64,000 nucleotides of DNA from assembly GCF_000001735.4 (NCBI RefSeq), contig NC_003070.9:1116001-1180000 (forward strand). The letters are read 5' to 3'. Under the pieces are notes generated by a model. It saw only the letters and a program-made list of their open reading frames with translations, had not been told where the DNA came from and searched no databases. Numbering within the stretch: the first letter of the stretch is position 1; each line of letters starts with the position of its first letter. This stretch comes from Arabidopsis thaliana (lineage: Eukaryota > Streptophyta > Magnoliopsida > Brassicales > Brassicaceae). Positions 1 through 12,563 of this stretch are shown here, one piece after another. Both the position numbers and the translations under genes were made by a program.

Positions 1-3000
1 TATGAAGAGATGGGGGTTGATACTTGTAGCAGCTCTATGGTTGAAATGGATGTATTTGAAACCCCGTATGAGAACAACGTCATAACTGTTCCTCATAAAG
101 GTTAGAGTTTAATGTTTTTTTCCTTTGCCATCCATACTGTGTATGCATATAACAGTAAGATTTTGATACTTCTTTCTTTTTAACTTTTATCGTCTTACGT
201 TTTCTCTATTTCCACGTGGATGCAGGCTCCCACCGTAACCCATTAAATATGTCAACGGGAATCTCTTCCATCAGTAGATGCTTTTCGGCTCGAAAATCAA
301 GTAAGAGGTGGAAGCGGAGACAATATTACTTCCAGCAAAGGGCAAGGCAAGAACGCTTGAACAACAGCAGGAAATGGAAAGGGGAAGTCCCTCCAGAAGG
401 TTTAAGTCTGAAGATGGAAGTCGAAGAAACTGGGAAACAGGGCATGAAGGTTCCTCAGAACACTGACAGAGGTTCAGTTGATAACAGCTGCTCGGATGAG
501 AATGATAAACTGTTCGAGGAGGCTTCTGTCATTACTTCTGAAGAGGAAGAGAGCAGTCTTAAAGCTGATGTTGTTTCTGACAATTCCCAATGTGTGGAAA
601 CCCAATTAACGAGTGAAAGGGATAACTATGAAAGTTGTGAGATCAAGACATCTTCTCCCTCTTCAGGAGATGCACCTGGTACTGTAGACTATAATTCTTC
701 TTCAGAGAGAAAGAAGCCAAATAACAAGTCGAAGCGATGTAGTGAGAAGTATCTAGATAACCCAAAAGGCTCTAAATGCCATAAACTATCTACCGATATT
801 ACTAATTTATCGCGCAAATACAGCAGCAACTCATTTTGCAGCACAGAAGATTCTCTTCCTGATGGCTTTTTTGATGCTGGACGTGATAGGCCCTTTATGA
901 CTCTTAGTAAATATGAGAAAGTTTTGCCTCTTGATTCACGTGAAGTCATACTCTTGGACAGGTAGTTACTATCACGTTCAGTTATATCGACTAGAATAAT
1001 CATTTATCCATGAGCTAAATGTTACTTTGCCCTTGTTTTGGTTTTGTTAAAGGGCAAAGGATGAAGTGTTGGATGCAATCACTCTCTCTGCTCGAGCCTT
1101 GGTAGCTAGGTTGAAGAAATTGAACTGTTTAACTCCAGATGTAGATCAAGTTTCCATCGACAACTTGCAAGTTGCATCATTTCTTGCCCTTTTTGTTTCG
1201 GATCACTTTGGGGGGAGTGACAGAACTGCTATTATCGAAAGAACCCGAAAGGCAGTGTCTGGTACAAACTACCAGAAACCTTTTATTTGCACCTGTTTGA
1301 CCGGGAACCAAGACGACTTGGCTGCTCTCAACAAACAGGTCTCAACAACGGCTGAAGATGCAATTTTGTCTGATGTGTGTGAAAAATCTCTGCGTTCTAT
1401 TAAGTCCAAGCGGAACTCTATAGTGGTTCCTCTAGGTAAACTGCAATTTGGCATCTGTAGGCACAGGGCCTTACTTATGAAGGTACTCAGTTTAATCTAA
1501 TGCTATTGGATATCTGACCATCTGGTTTCGTTTTAGTTAATTGCTAATTCTTGTTTCTTATATTTTATTTATAGTACCTTTGTGATCGCATGGAGCCTCC
1601 TGTACCATGTGAACTTGTTAGAGGCTATCTAGATTTCATGCCACATGCCTGGAATATTGTCCCTGTGAAGCAAGGTTCCTCGTGGGTTCGTATGGTAGTT
1701 GATGCTTGTCGTCCTCATGATATCAGAGAAGATACAGATCAAGAATATTTCTGCAGGTAGAAAATTTTGCGATTTTATCTTGTATTTACCACTGTCGACT
1801 AGATTCTCTACTCTTGAATCTTTCTATCTTTTGTTGCATACTGTAATGATCTTTTCTTTTTAGGTTAATGATGTGAAAATGCCATGTTTCTCCTTATAAT
1901 TGTAAACTTTATCTTATATGACCAATCTCTTGAAAGTTACTGTTGTGTGAATGACCTATTTAATTGTTGTATATTCTGATTGCCACAGGTACATTCCCCT
2001 TAATCGGCTAAATGAATCCATTCGCATTAAGGAAAAGTTGGAACCAGGATGTTCTGTTTCTTCTCTGTCAACGGGAAAAGGAGTTGAAAGAGCTAATAGT
2101 AGTCTTATCCGATGCAAGCTAGGCTCAACTGAAGCAGTTGTGAAGGTTTTGTTTTTACCTTTTGTAATCTCTATCTGTTTCACGAATGAGTAAATTTACT
2201 GAATAGTTTCTTATTTCCTCAGATGCGCACATTAGAGGTTTCTGGAGCTTCCTTAGATGACATTAGGACTTTTGAGTATACATGCTTAGGAGAAGTACGG
2301 ATTTTAGGAGCTTTGAAACATGACTGCATTGTGGAGTTATATGGACATGAGATATCGTCCAAGTGGATAACCTCAGAAAATGGAAATGAACATCGAGTAT
2401 TGCAATCTTCTATTCTGATGGAACACATCAAAGGAGGATCTCTAAAGGTAAAATTCTTTCTTTACTCAATCTATATCGAAAGTCTTTGTAACATCAATCA
2501 GAACCTTCTAAATGGTTTTATTGTACTCAGGGTCACATTGAGAAGCTCTCCGAAGCTGGTAAGCACCATGTCCCCATGGATCTAGCTTTGTCTATTGCAA
2601 GAGATATCTCAGGGGCTTTGATGGAGCTGCACTCAAAGGATATAATTCACCGTGACATTAAAAGCGAAAACGTTTTGATCGATCTGGACAATCAAAGTGC
2701 AAATGGAGAACCCATTGTGAAGCTTTGTGATTTTGATAGAGCTGTTCCGCTTAGGTCTCACTTGCACGGGTGCTGTATTGCCCATGTGGGAATACCTCCT
2801 CCTAATATCTGTGTCGGCACACCACGTTGGATGTCCCCTGAAGTCTTCAGAGCAATGCACGAACAAAACTTTTATGGACTTGTACGTTCCTCCAAACACT
2901 GACTCTCTTGTTCGTCAACGTTTATCTTTACTCCTTTTCTCTTATGAGGTTGCTTTTGTTTTCGCAGGAAGTGGATATCTGGTCATTTGGTTGCTTAATC

Positions 3001-3383
3001 TTCGAGTTGTTGACACTACAAAATCCTTATTTTGATTTATCTGAGCTTCAGATTCATGAATCGCTACAGGTTTGTCTCACTCTCACTTACATGATCGAAA
3101 TCTTCTTAACATCATGAGTTTAATAAGTTTGTTCTATCTTACTCTTAACCAGAATGGCAAAAGACCAAAGCTACCAAAGAAACTAGAGACACTGATCTCT
3201 GAAACAGAGGAAGAAGAATCAACGAACAAGCTCTCTGAAGTGTTTGATCTAACCGAATCTGACTTAGACACAATGAGATTTCTGATTGACGTGTTTCACC
3301 AGTGCACTGAGGAGTCTCCTTCAGACCGTCTAAACGCAGGAGACCTCCATGAAATGATTCTTTCACGGAAAAAGAGAGAGTAA
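1..3383 (+). CDS. AT1G04210: LRR / EDR1-type protein kinase, C-terminal part (5' end outside window)
   Basis: Exons at 1-100, 226-961, 1053-1482, 1575-1756, 1989-2145, 2223-2447, 2531-2881, 2968-3069 and 3153-3383 join in frame to give 837 C-terminal residues. All introns are GT-AG. The first half is Ser-rich and low-complexity. About 1390-1756 encodes an EDR1/Le-CTR1-like (transglutaminase-like) domain, with HRALLMK and PHAWNIV. A TKL/Raf-like kinase domain follows, with AVVK as the likely ATP-site lysine (ends 2145), HRDIKSEN as the catalytic loop, GTPRWMSPEV as the activation-segment end and DIWSFG. The Mg-binding DFG is DFD (2729-2737) and no clear glycine-rich loop is visible, so catalysis may be altered. 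The leucine-rich repeats known for this locus lie upstream of the window. Substrate is unknown. Confidence 0.9.
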
Positions 3384-3852
3384 ACCAATCTCCTTCAGGT
3401 ACTTACACTTCTTCACAAAGCTCAAGCCTTTAAAAGGCTTTGAAGCTTTAAAAGAGAAAAGATAGAAAGATTTGGTCTTAAGATTAGATTTACGGCCAAG
3501 ATTTTGGGCCTGAAGCTTCGTAAGCTTATGGGAACCACAGATCGGTAGGTAGTAATTATTTCTTGTAATCTTTGTTTGTTTCTTCATTTTGTAAGCCTCA
3601 AAAGTGTTCTTAGATTGTATCATTTGATTCTGTAGACGCCATTGTATCATTCTTCTTCCAAATTTTTATTTAAACAAAGAGCATTTGAACAATACATATT
3701 TGATGGACAACTTTTCTTTAAACCCCTTCGAGATTCCGTTATCTTTTGTACAATATTTTTTTTAGCGTGCAAAAATATATGGATTGAAGATTTTGAGATA
3801 GATGTGATGTGAACCATAGTATTATACATGAAAGAAAATTTAAAAAAGTTAA
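3384..3852. other. Convergent 3' regions of the kinase gene and KCS2
   Basis: No coding frame of interest. It holds the 3' untranslated regions of two convergent genes. A 17-base perfect palindrome, AAGCCTTTAAAAGGCTT, lies at 3424-3440, about 40 bases after the kinase stop codon, and could fold as an RNA hairpin. The rest is AT-rich. Confidence 0.6.
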
Positions 3853-6483
3853 CTATCGAGATTCCGAGGAAGATGTCACCGGAGATGTCCTTGGAACCGG
3901 CACGGGAAACTCATGAATCTCATCAATCCAAGGATTAGTCTTCTTCTTCTTCTCCTTGGACGGATCGATAGTTCTCAAAGCTCTCCAAACCGCACTATTA
4001 CACTTAAAACCGGATCCAAAAGCAATCTGCCAAGTCCTATCTCCTCTCTTAATCCTTCCTTTAGCCTCACTATACGCAAGCTCATACCAAAGCGAGCTAC
4101 TCGAAGTATTTCCAAACCGGTTCAAAGTCATCCTCGAAGGTTCCATATGCCACTCAGATAAATCCAAATTCTTCTCAATCTCATCGAGCACTGCTCTGCC
4201 TCCCGCGTGGATGCAGAAGTGCTCGAAAGCTAGCTTGAAATCAGGAATATAAGGTTTTATTTTCTTCACATTAAAGACTTTTCGCGCCACTAGTGTTGCG
4301 AAAAAGAGAAGTTGTTCAGACATTGGTAGAACTAGCGGTCCCAGAGTGGTTATGTTCGTCTTGAGAGCTTCTCCAGCTATAGCCATTAGGTTTTTGGAAA
4401 GTGAGACACCGATTTGTTTGTTGTCGTCGTTGTCTTCGCGTTGGTAAACGCAGTTAAAGGCGTTGTCGTCAGATCCTTTGTGTGTACGGACGGTGTGGAT
4501 GAGTTGGTATTTGGAGCGGCAGCGGTCGGAGGAGCGGTTAGAGAGGAGAACGGCGGCGCCACCCATTCGGAAGATGCAGTTTGAGAGAAGCATTGATCGG
4601 TCGTTGCCTAAATACCAGTTTAGGGTTATGTTCTCTGTGCTCACTACTAGTGCATATGAATTTGGTTGAACCTGCATGCATATTACAATAAAAAAAAAAA
4701 AAACAGGACCCTTAACGCATATTTATTAGTCCATATTACAATTCATTACAAAATTAGGACTCTAAAAGCATATGCATATATATAATTATAAAAATATGAA
4801 GACAAATGATACTGTATGTAAATCGATGAATGTCTATGTGTACGTATGTCTATTTTTTAACGTATTTTTAAAAACTGTTTTCAGTTTTGCTATTTTTCAT
4901 TGTTCTAAATAAAAATAATTTATGTTTGACAATTTTATTTTTTTTTCGCCATTTGACAATTTTTTTGGAAAAGTAAATATCGTAGAACCAAAAAAAAAAA
5001 AAAAATCAGATGCATGGCACATTGGCACCATACGTAAGACCTTACGTGTATTGATTATTTATGAAACTTATACTCTTTACAAACTTGTTGTTTTCGGTGA
5101 TATTGTTCAACAACCTTTTCTCGATTGAATATAACTAAACATGACACGTCACCTATCAATTTTGTACAACTGTTCATAGGTACTTACTAGAATATAATTT
5201 ACCTACTTACCAAAAAAAGGAATATAATTTACCTTAATCAATGTTTATAATTGACTAATCCCAACCTTAAATTGGTCTTTCATATCATTGTCAAGTTCTT
5301 CTCGTGTAATTGTATAGTGAAAATGACACATAGATTGTATACACACACATTGACACATAGTTTGTATACCAAATATGTAGTTGCTATAAAGACAATCTAT
5401 AGTCATTCAAATTTTCACAACTACCACCTACCTACAAAATAAGCCTGGCACAACCTTCATAAATAGTAATAATAGAAGCTAGAGATTTTACCATTTTTCA
5501 TATAAAATCAGTAACCAAATTTTATAAGATAACGACATGACGTGAGAAAACTAGAAAAGTCCCAACCTCCCCACCTAAATAAAATTTAATTTTCTCTTTG
5601 TCACAAGATTTTATTTCTTATATCAGAATGTTCAATTGAAAGCGAATCTTAGTATCAAAAAATAAAAAGTTGTGAAGTTGTAATGATGGACTAAATTCAT
5701 TGAATAAATAATTACCTGAAGAAGCTGTTTAGCGAGATCAATGGAGATAAGACCAGCACTACAACCCATTCCACCAAGGTTATAGCTCAAAACGTTTCCT
5801 CTGAGCTTATATTTATTCACGATCATAGCCGATAACGAAGGCGTCGGATTAAACAAGCTACAATTCACGACAAGTATCCCAATATCCTTAGGATTCACTC
5901 CGGTTTTCTCAAGCACTGCGTCTATAGCTCCAAACATAACCGTCTCGGCTTCTTTCCTTGCTTCAGACATACAAGGATTAGGCGGGACACGTAAGAGAGC
6001 CTCCGGGAAGTAAGTCTTTTGTCCAAGACCGGAACGTTCGAGGATCTTTTGTTGGAAAGCGAGGTTGTCTTCTGTGAAGATACCGACACGCTGAGACCGG
6101 TCCATGAACGTTTCTCGTGTGCATATTAGAGAAGAGTCGGGTTTGTAACAAGCGAAATCGAGGAGAAAGATTCTGCGAGGACGAGTTGTGAAGTAGAGGG
6201 TGGTTAGAAAGATAAGAAGAGCGGCGAAGAGAGTGGAAGAGAGGAAGTGGAATTTGAGAAGGTGGTTGTATAAGAGTGTGAGATCGGTGAGACTAAAGGA
6301 GGAGGAGGTTGCGGCGAGGAGGCCGACGGGGAGTATGAGAATGTAGACGGCATTCGAGATTAGGTAATGGTAACCAAGTTTAACATATTTGAGACGTACG
6401 GATAAGAGGAAGTTTGGGAGTTTTTTGTTTGTTACATGAATGGTGTTGTTCATGTGATCACTTTGAATGTGATTCTCATTCAT
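3853..6483 (-). CDS. KCS2: 3-ketoacyl-CoA synthase 2 (very-long-chain fatty acid elongation)
   Basis: Two exons, 6483-5716 and 4671-3853, encode 528 residues, the length known for KCS2/DAISY. The enzyme is the condensing component of the ER fatty-acid elongase, feeding cuticular wax and suberin. Two hydrophobic segments near residues 40-60 and 75-95 fit the membrane-anchored N-terminus of the FAE1 family. The FAE1_CUT1_RppA-type core includes LGGMGCSAG with catalytic Cys near 241, HAGGRAV with His near 411 and RFGNTSSSS with Asn near 444; the His-Asn spacing of 33 equals that in FAE1. The intron (4672-5715) is unusually long for the family. The start is the first ATG in this frame, with a minus-strand TATA box about 130 bases upstream. 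Confidence 0.97.
4672..5715 (-). other. KCS2 intron
   Basis: A 1,044-base GT-AG intron, AT-rich with A and T homopolymers, with the acceptor at 4672-4673 and donor at 5714-5715. No coding potential or RNA gene was recognised inside it. Confidence 0.85.
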
Positions 6484-6611
6484 GGTAGGTTTTTTGGTTT
6501 TAAATGATAATCAAAAGTAGCGAGACAAAAAAAAAAAAAAGGGAGGTGAGATTTATTGCTTATTGTAGAGAAAGAGATAACTTATGGCCTAAAAAGTTGA
6601 AGTGTTATTGT

Positions 6612-6621
6612 GAATTTATAG
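6612..6621 (-). promoter_or_regulatory. TATA box of KCS2
   Basis: CTATAAATTC on the minus strand, about 130 bases upstream of the KCS2 start codon, the position expected for a plant TATA box with a short leader. No experiment supports it. Confidence 0.5.
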
Positions 6622-9413
6622 GCAAAATTTTAGAAAGAGGATGCAATTTAAGAAAATGTAGTTATGGATGGTACGTAGTCCCTATGGTTATTGTTGTAGC
6701 GGTGAGCTAACTATGCATTGATTCTGTTTTGACCAAAAACATATGTTTTTTTAATATGCTATACTTCATCCATTTTTATATCAGATGTCTATTTATAATT
6801 TTTTATTATCTTTTCAATGTAACAATTTAAATTATCTTTCTAATATATCACTACAATTTTTGTGTTTATAGTAATTTAAGCATTGATTATAAAATATGCA
6901 TAATTAAAGGATTTTCATGCCTGATGCACATTCAAAAGTCGATGGAAAGTAACCCAAATGTCTTGTAGTAGGGATAGGTTTTAAAGGGCCGGGTCATGTA
7001 TAAATTCTTCCAACTGTTAAGGAACTAGCTATGAGAAATAAATACCATACCATACGTGTTATTTTATACTCCAGTCTCCAGATTGCATGGAGGATGGATT
7101 CATTGAACATACAGGAAACAATACGCTGAGATCTATTGAGGTTGTATCCAAAATGATTTTAGTGGAACTATTATATACTTATAAAACAGAGTAAGGAAAA
7201 ATTTGTAGGCGAAGGATACAACTAACTCCAATCAATTGTTTGATACTTTGATGGCTCGAGAGTGGCGATTTAATGAAATTCATTATTTTCTTTCTTGCCA
7301 CTGATTGATTCCTTCTACTGGAAACAAGGGTTATTCTGGGTCCACTTTGTTTACGTGGCGCATAATGATACGTGGATATTGCGGACTAATATTTTTTTTC
7401 ATTTTCACATAATTTATAAATATATCATTTCTTTATGTTATTGCAGCTTCTAGCTACGCGAAGAAGAGAGTTTGTTGAACTGCTACGCGCAGGAGGAAAT
7501 ATGTGTTATTTACTAATTATTTACACGTATAGAAACATTTTCTTTTTAAAATGAAAGATTTACCTTTATATTTTTGTAGTTATACGATCTCTTCATAACA
7601 TGCATACAAATGAATTTAAATGTCAATAACATAACAAAGTTTAAAGAATATAAAGACGTGAAAGATAAAGCTAACGGAATAAAACCCATGAAGATGCATT
7701 GAATTCAATCAGTTGTTATGCCACAGATCCTTTTCATCATCAACACCGTCACCATTATTGTGTCTGAAATCATTATTATCATCAATTTGATTACGATATT
7801 CATTTTAGTTGATTATGATCTTCAGTTTAACTTCTATTTACTGATTATATATTCGCTACGATTTAGTATAAATTTATTTCAAGATAGTTCAATGTGAGTT
7901 TGTCATTGTGTGTCCACACATATTATTTTTTTGCTGTCGTCGTAATTGTCCACACATCTAATGAATCATAGTTTGCTTGCGTAGTGAGGTTTGGCATAAA
8001 TTACTAAAGTGTGATAATAAACTATGATACTGTTGTGAATTGCGTGTCGAAGATTTGTGGAAAGATTGTGTGGTAAGTCACCCAAAATTATGGAGTAGTA
8101 ATTTTTAATTGAACTATAAATGTCGAAGAATTTCTAACCAAACGGTGCTACTTGGGCAAGAAATAATTCGTTGAAGAACCATCTCTATGCCCACTATTAT
8201 TATCATTATTAATTTTTTTTTTATTGTTCACGTTCATTCCCAAGTTTCCTCTGATGTGTGTGTGTTTTATTGTTTGTCATGGTTAAATATTCACTATATT
8301 TACCTATTGCTCAATATTTAGAAGTATTTTACACAAATCCGAATAGCCGAGCATCCAGCTAAATAGCTAGTTTTAAACCACCCCTCAAAAAAAAAAAGAA
8401 TTTATATGTGGATATATATATATATAGTTCTACTATTAATTGTTAGTTTTCCATCTTTATTATTTCTATTATTTTCGCTTATTATAGTGAAGAAATTGTT
8501 TGCATCAATCAAAGCGAGCATTTAATTATAACGTAAGCTCTTCAACATTCAACTACTCAACCATGAGTAACATTTACAAGTTAGGCATACATCTGAATAT
8601 AGTTAGTAGTTAGGGACAAGTTATTAATGATTCGTACTGCGCTAAATTTTTGAACATACAATTTTGTTGGTGCAATTGTAGTAACAAAATACTGATTTTA
8701 ATAACACTTGGATTCATGTTTTACTTATTCCAAACATTTGTCTATATTTATGTGTGCAATTTTTTTTAATTTTTTTATAGATGTTAAACATGTGTGCAAA
8801 TTAATTAATTTATGTTCAGTTTTTTGTTTGTTCGATCAAAATTAGTGTCACATTCGGCAAACGCTAACACGGAGCACACAACAATTTTACAAAATCATAG
8901 CCAAAAAATGTCCAAACTCTATAGAAATAAAGCAAATGTGGTTTCTATCCATTTGTCTATGCTCAGATTTCTGTGTATGCACAAAAATACAATCCTAAAA
9001 TCTAAAGAGGGTTGGTTTATATTATACGTATCCCAAGATTCAAGTATATGTAGAGAATAAAAGTTGGTCTAAAAAAATAAATACTTGATTCACTCGTACT
9101 TGGATAAATTTATAAAAATAGTTACTCAGTACTTGGGTTGGGTACATATACGAGATCGAATGGTGATAGCTAAACAAGGAACAAATGAATAGAACAAGTG
9201 TGATTAATGCGAATCAAGCGTATAGAAATCATGTAACAACAAGAAAAGTTGAATAGTACTACATATATAAATGCATGTAGCTATAACAACCACAAATTCT
9301 GTACCCAATAATCAAAAATCTATTAACATATGATTTACATGTCTAACAATGTTGATTTTTCGTCTAGATTTTATGCTACCGTTTATCATGTTTAATAAAG
9401 ACAGTTATGACGT
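6622..9413. other. AT-rich intergenic region, no gene seen
   Basis: About 2.8 kb between KCS2 (leftward) and the EFG1-like gene (rightward). All open frames are short, lack codon structure and are interrupted by A/T runs. A short TA-repeat stretch lies near 8411-8426. No tRNA, clear transposon terminus or conserved module was recognised. Confidence 0.6.
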
Positions 9414-9575
9414 TGGGCTTTAAAGCCTATTAAGAAAAAAAAGTCTGTTGGAAAGCTGTTTACAATTTTTATGAAACGCAACGTTTTAACGTTTGTGAGA
9501 AACGCAGCGTTTTAGAAACTTAAAACCTGTCTTTTGTTGGTGACTGCACACGGTTTGGTCATCATCACTTCGGCG
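9414..9575 (+). promoter_or_regulatory. Promoter/leader of the EFG1-like gene
   Basis: TGGGCT at 9414-9419 matches the site II element (TGGGCY) common in promoters of ribosome-biogenesis genes. A perfect palindrome AAACGCAGCGTTT lies at 9500-9512, within repeated ACGTT/GCGTTT words (9475-9515), just upstream of the start codon at 9576. The transcription start is not defined by sequence alone. Confidence 0.4.
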
Positions 9576-11828
9576 ATGGCGCACGGCGGATATGCGAGGC
9601 GGAGAGTTGCAGAGCGGAAGACGACGGCAGGAACTAGTCGGAGATCGAAAGGATTGCGCGTGGAGAAAAAACCGAAGAATTCCTCTCTCAAGAATCAAAT
9701 TCGTTCCATCGGTCGCATGATTCGTAAAGTAACTACTCTTCTTCTCTTCCTACGAAATTAGCGTTTAGAGTTACCTTCTCCGGCCTTTTAGATTGAAAAT
9801 TTAGCTAATCAAAGTAGGTTTCAGTGTTTTCTCTTAAATCTTTTGAGGAATTTGTTTCTTATGATTATAATAGGATCATGGTCGATTAACTTGCTTATGA
9901 GAGATCATGAATTGATTTCGAGAAGCAATATGTCTTTAATGGAGAAGAGATGAATTTTGATGTATGAATATGTACAAATGCAATTGTCTCTTAGGATCTT
10001 CCTCCTGAAGTAAGAGAGGCTCTAGAAAAGAAGTTGGATGATCTGAAGAAGCAGCAAGATATCCATTTCCGTCTTGCTTTTGAACGTAAAATCTTCCTAA
10101 GGAACAGAAAGGTCAGATTCTTCGGTGAGTGCTTTATTTTTGATGCATTGTATATTTGTATTGTTCTGAGTTGTTTTTCCGCTGAATCATTTGGCTTACT
10201 CGGACAAAACAATTACATCTTTCTTTGTGTAGAGCGGAGAAAGATTGAAAGGAGTATAAGACGTCTCGAGAAGCTACATCGGAGTACATCTGGTGGTTAT
10301 GTGCAAGATGCAGAAATAGGTGGGCAACTCAATAGACTCAAAGAAGACCTTGAATATGTTAGGGTAAGCATTTTATACAATCCAAATCCAGTTTCCTGTG
10401 TTAGTCGGAAGAATAGACGAGTTCTTCTTTTTCACAATTTCTTCAGCGTGTTATCCTCTGCTACATTTCCTAGTTATCCAATAGAATGAGTCTGTTGAAA
10501 TAATGCTACTGAGATCTTGATATGTGCAATGCAGTTCTTCCCCAAGAATGAGAAGTATGTATCGCTATTTAGTGGATCTGATGATTTACAAGTATCTGAG
10601 CGGAGAAGTAAATTGCGGAAGCAAATCAAAGCCAACATAATTTTTGCTGCTGCCAGTGGGAAAGAGTTGGAAGGTAATGATGATATGTGGAGATGTTTAT
10701 ATGGGTCCTTTTTCCCTTGAATTTCTGTTTAAAATTTGGGGCAGCGTGCTTTTTTTTGTCATTGCATGCATTCCGACCTTCTGTTGGCTTTTGAAAAAAT
10801 ACTGATTATGTTGATCATTAATATTTTTTGGTTCGTGTGAAAAACAGAGACAGGGAGCGAAGATGATGCTCTTTTGGACCTGAGTGACGATGACTTCTTT
10901 GTCAACGGAAGTTCAAGTGACGAAGCAGATGCGGATGATGAGTGGACTGATAAAAGCACAAAGTACGCCTTGTAAATGTGGATTAGTTTCTTTAATCTCA
11001 ATACTTAGTGTAGTTTATCGATTGTATTAGTGTATAACATGAGAGATGAAGAAGAGTCAACGAGGCTAGTGGTGTATTCACCTCTAAATTCCATATGATT
11101 TCTATGCTAGAAGAAGTCGATTGTTGACTCTTTTCTGGCTTAACGTTTCCAGTAAAGATCATCTCTGACTGTTGTCAGCGTTTTTTTCTCAGAGAGCCGG
11201 TTTCTAGTGCTTCTGGTAGAGCAACATCGAGCATGTCCAGTGACGAAAGAAATCAGGTATGATGCGAAAGCTACTCACAGTTTTGTTGTTGCATGATACT
11301 GGGGACTCTTATACGCCGAGAAAGTCAGAAACGTAACTTGTTCAATTCCGGGGGGGATCAAAGAATATGAAAATGAAGTGTTATATATTGAATGTTAGTA
11401 TTTTGGTAAGTGATTTCTTTTCTTTTATTGTAGAAGCCATACTCTACTAGGGTTTTAATGCCACCACCACGGTCAAGGTTTGCATCAACATCTCGTCAGT
11501 ATTCATCTGTGAAGAGGAATGAGATACCTTCCTCCAGCAACACTTCACATAGAAGAAGCCAGTCTTCACATGCTGCCACTAGTTCGCATACAAGTCAGAG
11601 TAGCAACTTGAGTTCTAATTCTGATGCTCACAAACCCAAGAGGAAGAGAAGGCCTAAGAAGAAGAAGCTACAGGTGAGTTTTCTCTCGACTCTTTCCTGG
11701 AATTCTGTTTCGTACTTTTGTTGAAAGTCTTATTGGTACATTTGCATCAATCTTTCAAACTCTATAACTAAAGAATCTGCATTTTACAAGCTGATTATAT
11801 ATTATTCGTTTTGCTGTTTCAGGCGTGA
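9576..11828 (+). CDS. AT1G04230: EFG1-like rRNA-processing protein (DUF2361)
   Basis: Eight exons, 9576-9728, 9995-10124, 10233-10363, 10535-10673, 10848-10962, 11193-11256, 11434-11673 and 11823-11828, join in frame to 325 residues; the last exon holds only one codon plus the stop. The N-terminal half is a basic coiled-coil-rich stretch with SLKNQIRSIGRMIRK and ALEKKLDDLKKQQD, matching the EFG1 family (yeast Efg1 acts in early 18S rRNA processing in the nucleolus). An acidic patch follows (SDDDFF, DEADADDE), then a Ser/Arg-rich tail ending in a KPKRKRRPKKKK run that looks like a nucleolar localisation signal. The ATG at 9576 (MAHGGYARRR) is preferred over an upstream in-frame TTG. Confidence 0.88.
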
Positions 11829-12563
11829 ACAAGGTCTCTCCCGCCATGTCTGAGAAAACGAAGAAGCTCGTAACACAGTTCATCAATTCCAAAAGCTTCA
11901 CTCATTACTACGGCCTGTCTAGTCTTACATCTTCTGATTGGATCTAATGCGTATATATATGTTGCCATGAAAGCAGAGAGGTAGGTGTCTGTTGTTTTTG
12001 GCTGATGAAATGAACCCTAAGCTTTGGGCAAAACGTATTTCTCATATAAGATAAGTTTTTTTTTTGTTTCTATTGATTTATGTTCATGTTGGCTTTGATC
12101 GAATTGTATTAATTAATGGGAGTAATCCAACCTCGACCATCAATAATATGATCTAAGAACTAGTGAACCAAAATAGAAAATGGGTATTGCTTGAAAATCT
12201 CTTTGATCAATGAGAACGCAAAACAGAATTGCTACAAATATAAAAACAACTCTTCAATCTTCATAACACTTTAATTAATGTAATACACATAACCAAAGAT
12301 TTAAGGACAACCTTTTGCCCTGTTTCTGAAACAAAATGTAATTAGGTTCCAGTTTCATATGCTTAAGACCATTAAGCATGTTTACATTTGAATTTTACCG
12401 ATGAGGTAAATAAAGGCTATGAATTGGATTCAATCCAATGAACATAGATCTTGCCCGAGAAACCCGACAACCCAAGCACAGACAGAGATTTCTCTGAACC
12501 AAAAGAAACTCTATTTTTCTTCAAGTTCTTTTGTGTCTCTGTTAGATTTCTTGAAGATATATC
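11829..12563. other. Convergent 3' regions of the EFG1-like gene and IAA3
   Basis: Contains 3' UTR sequence of both flanking genes, AT-rich, with no reading frame or RNA gene I can support. Confidence 0.6.

Noticed and set aside
8812-9060. 82-codon plus-strand frame
   Set aside because: AT-rich gene-free region, no protein-like pattern and no promoter or splice context.
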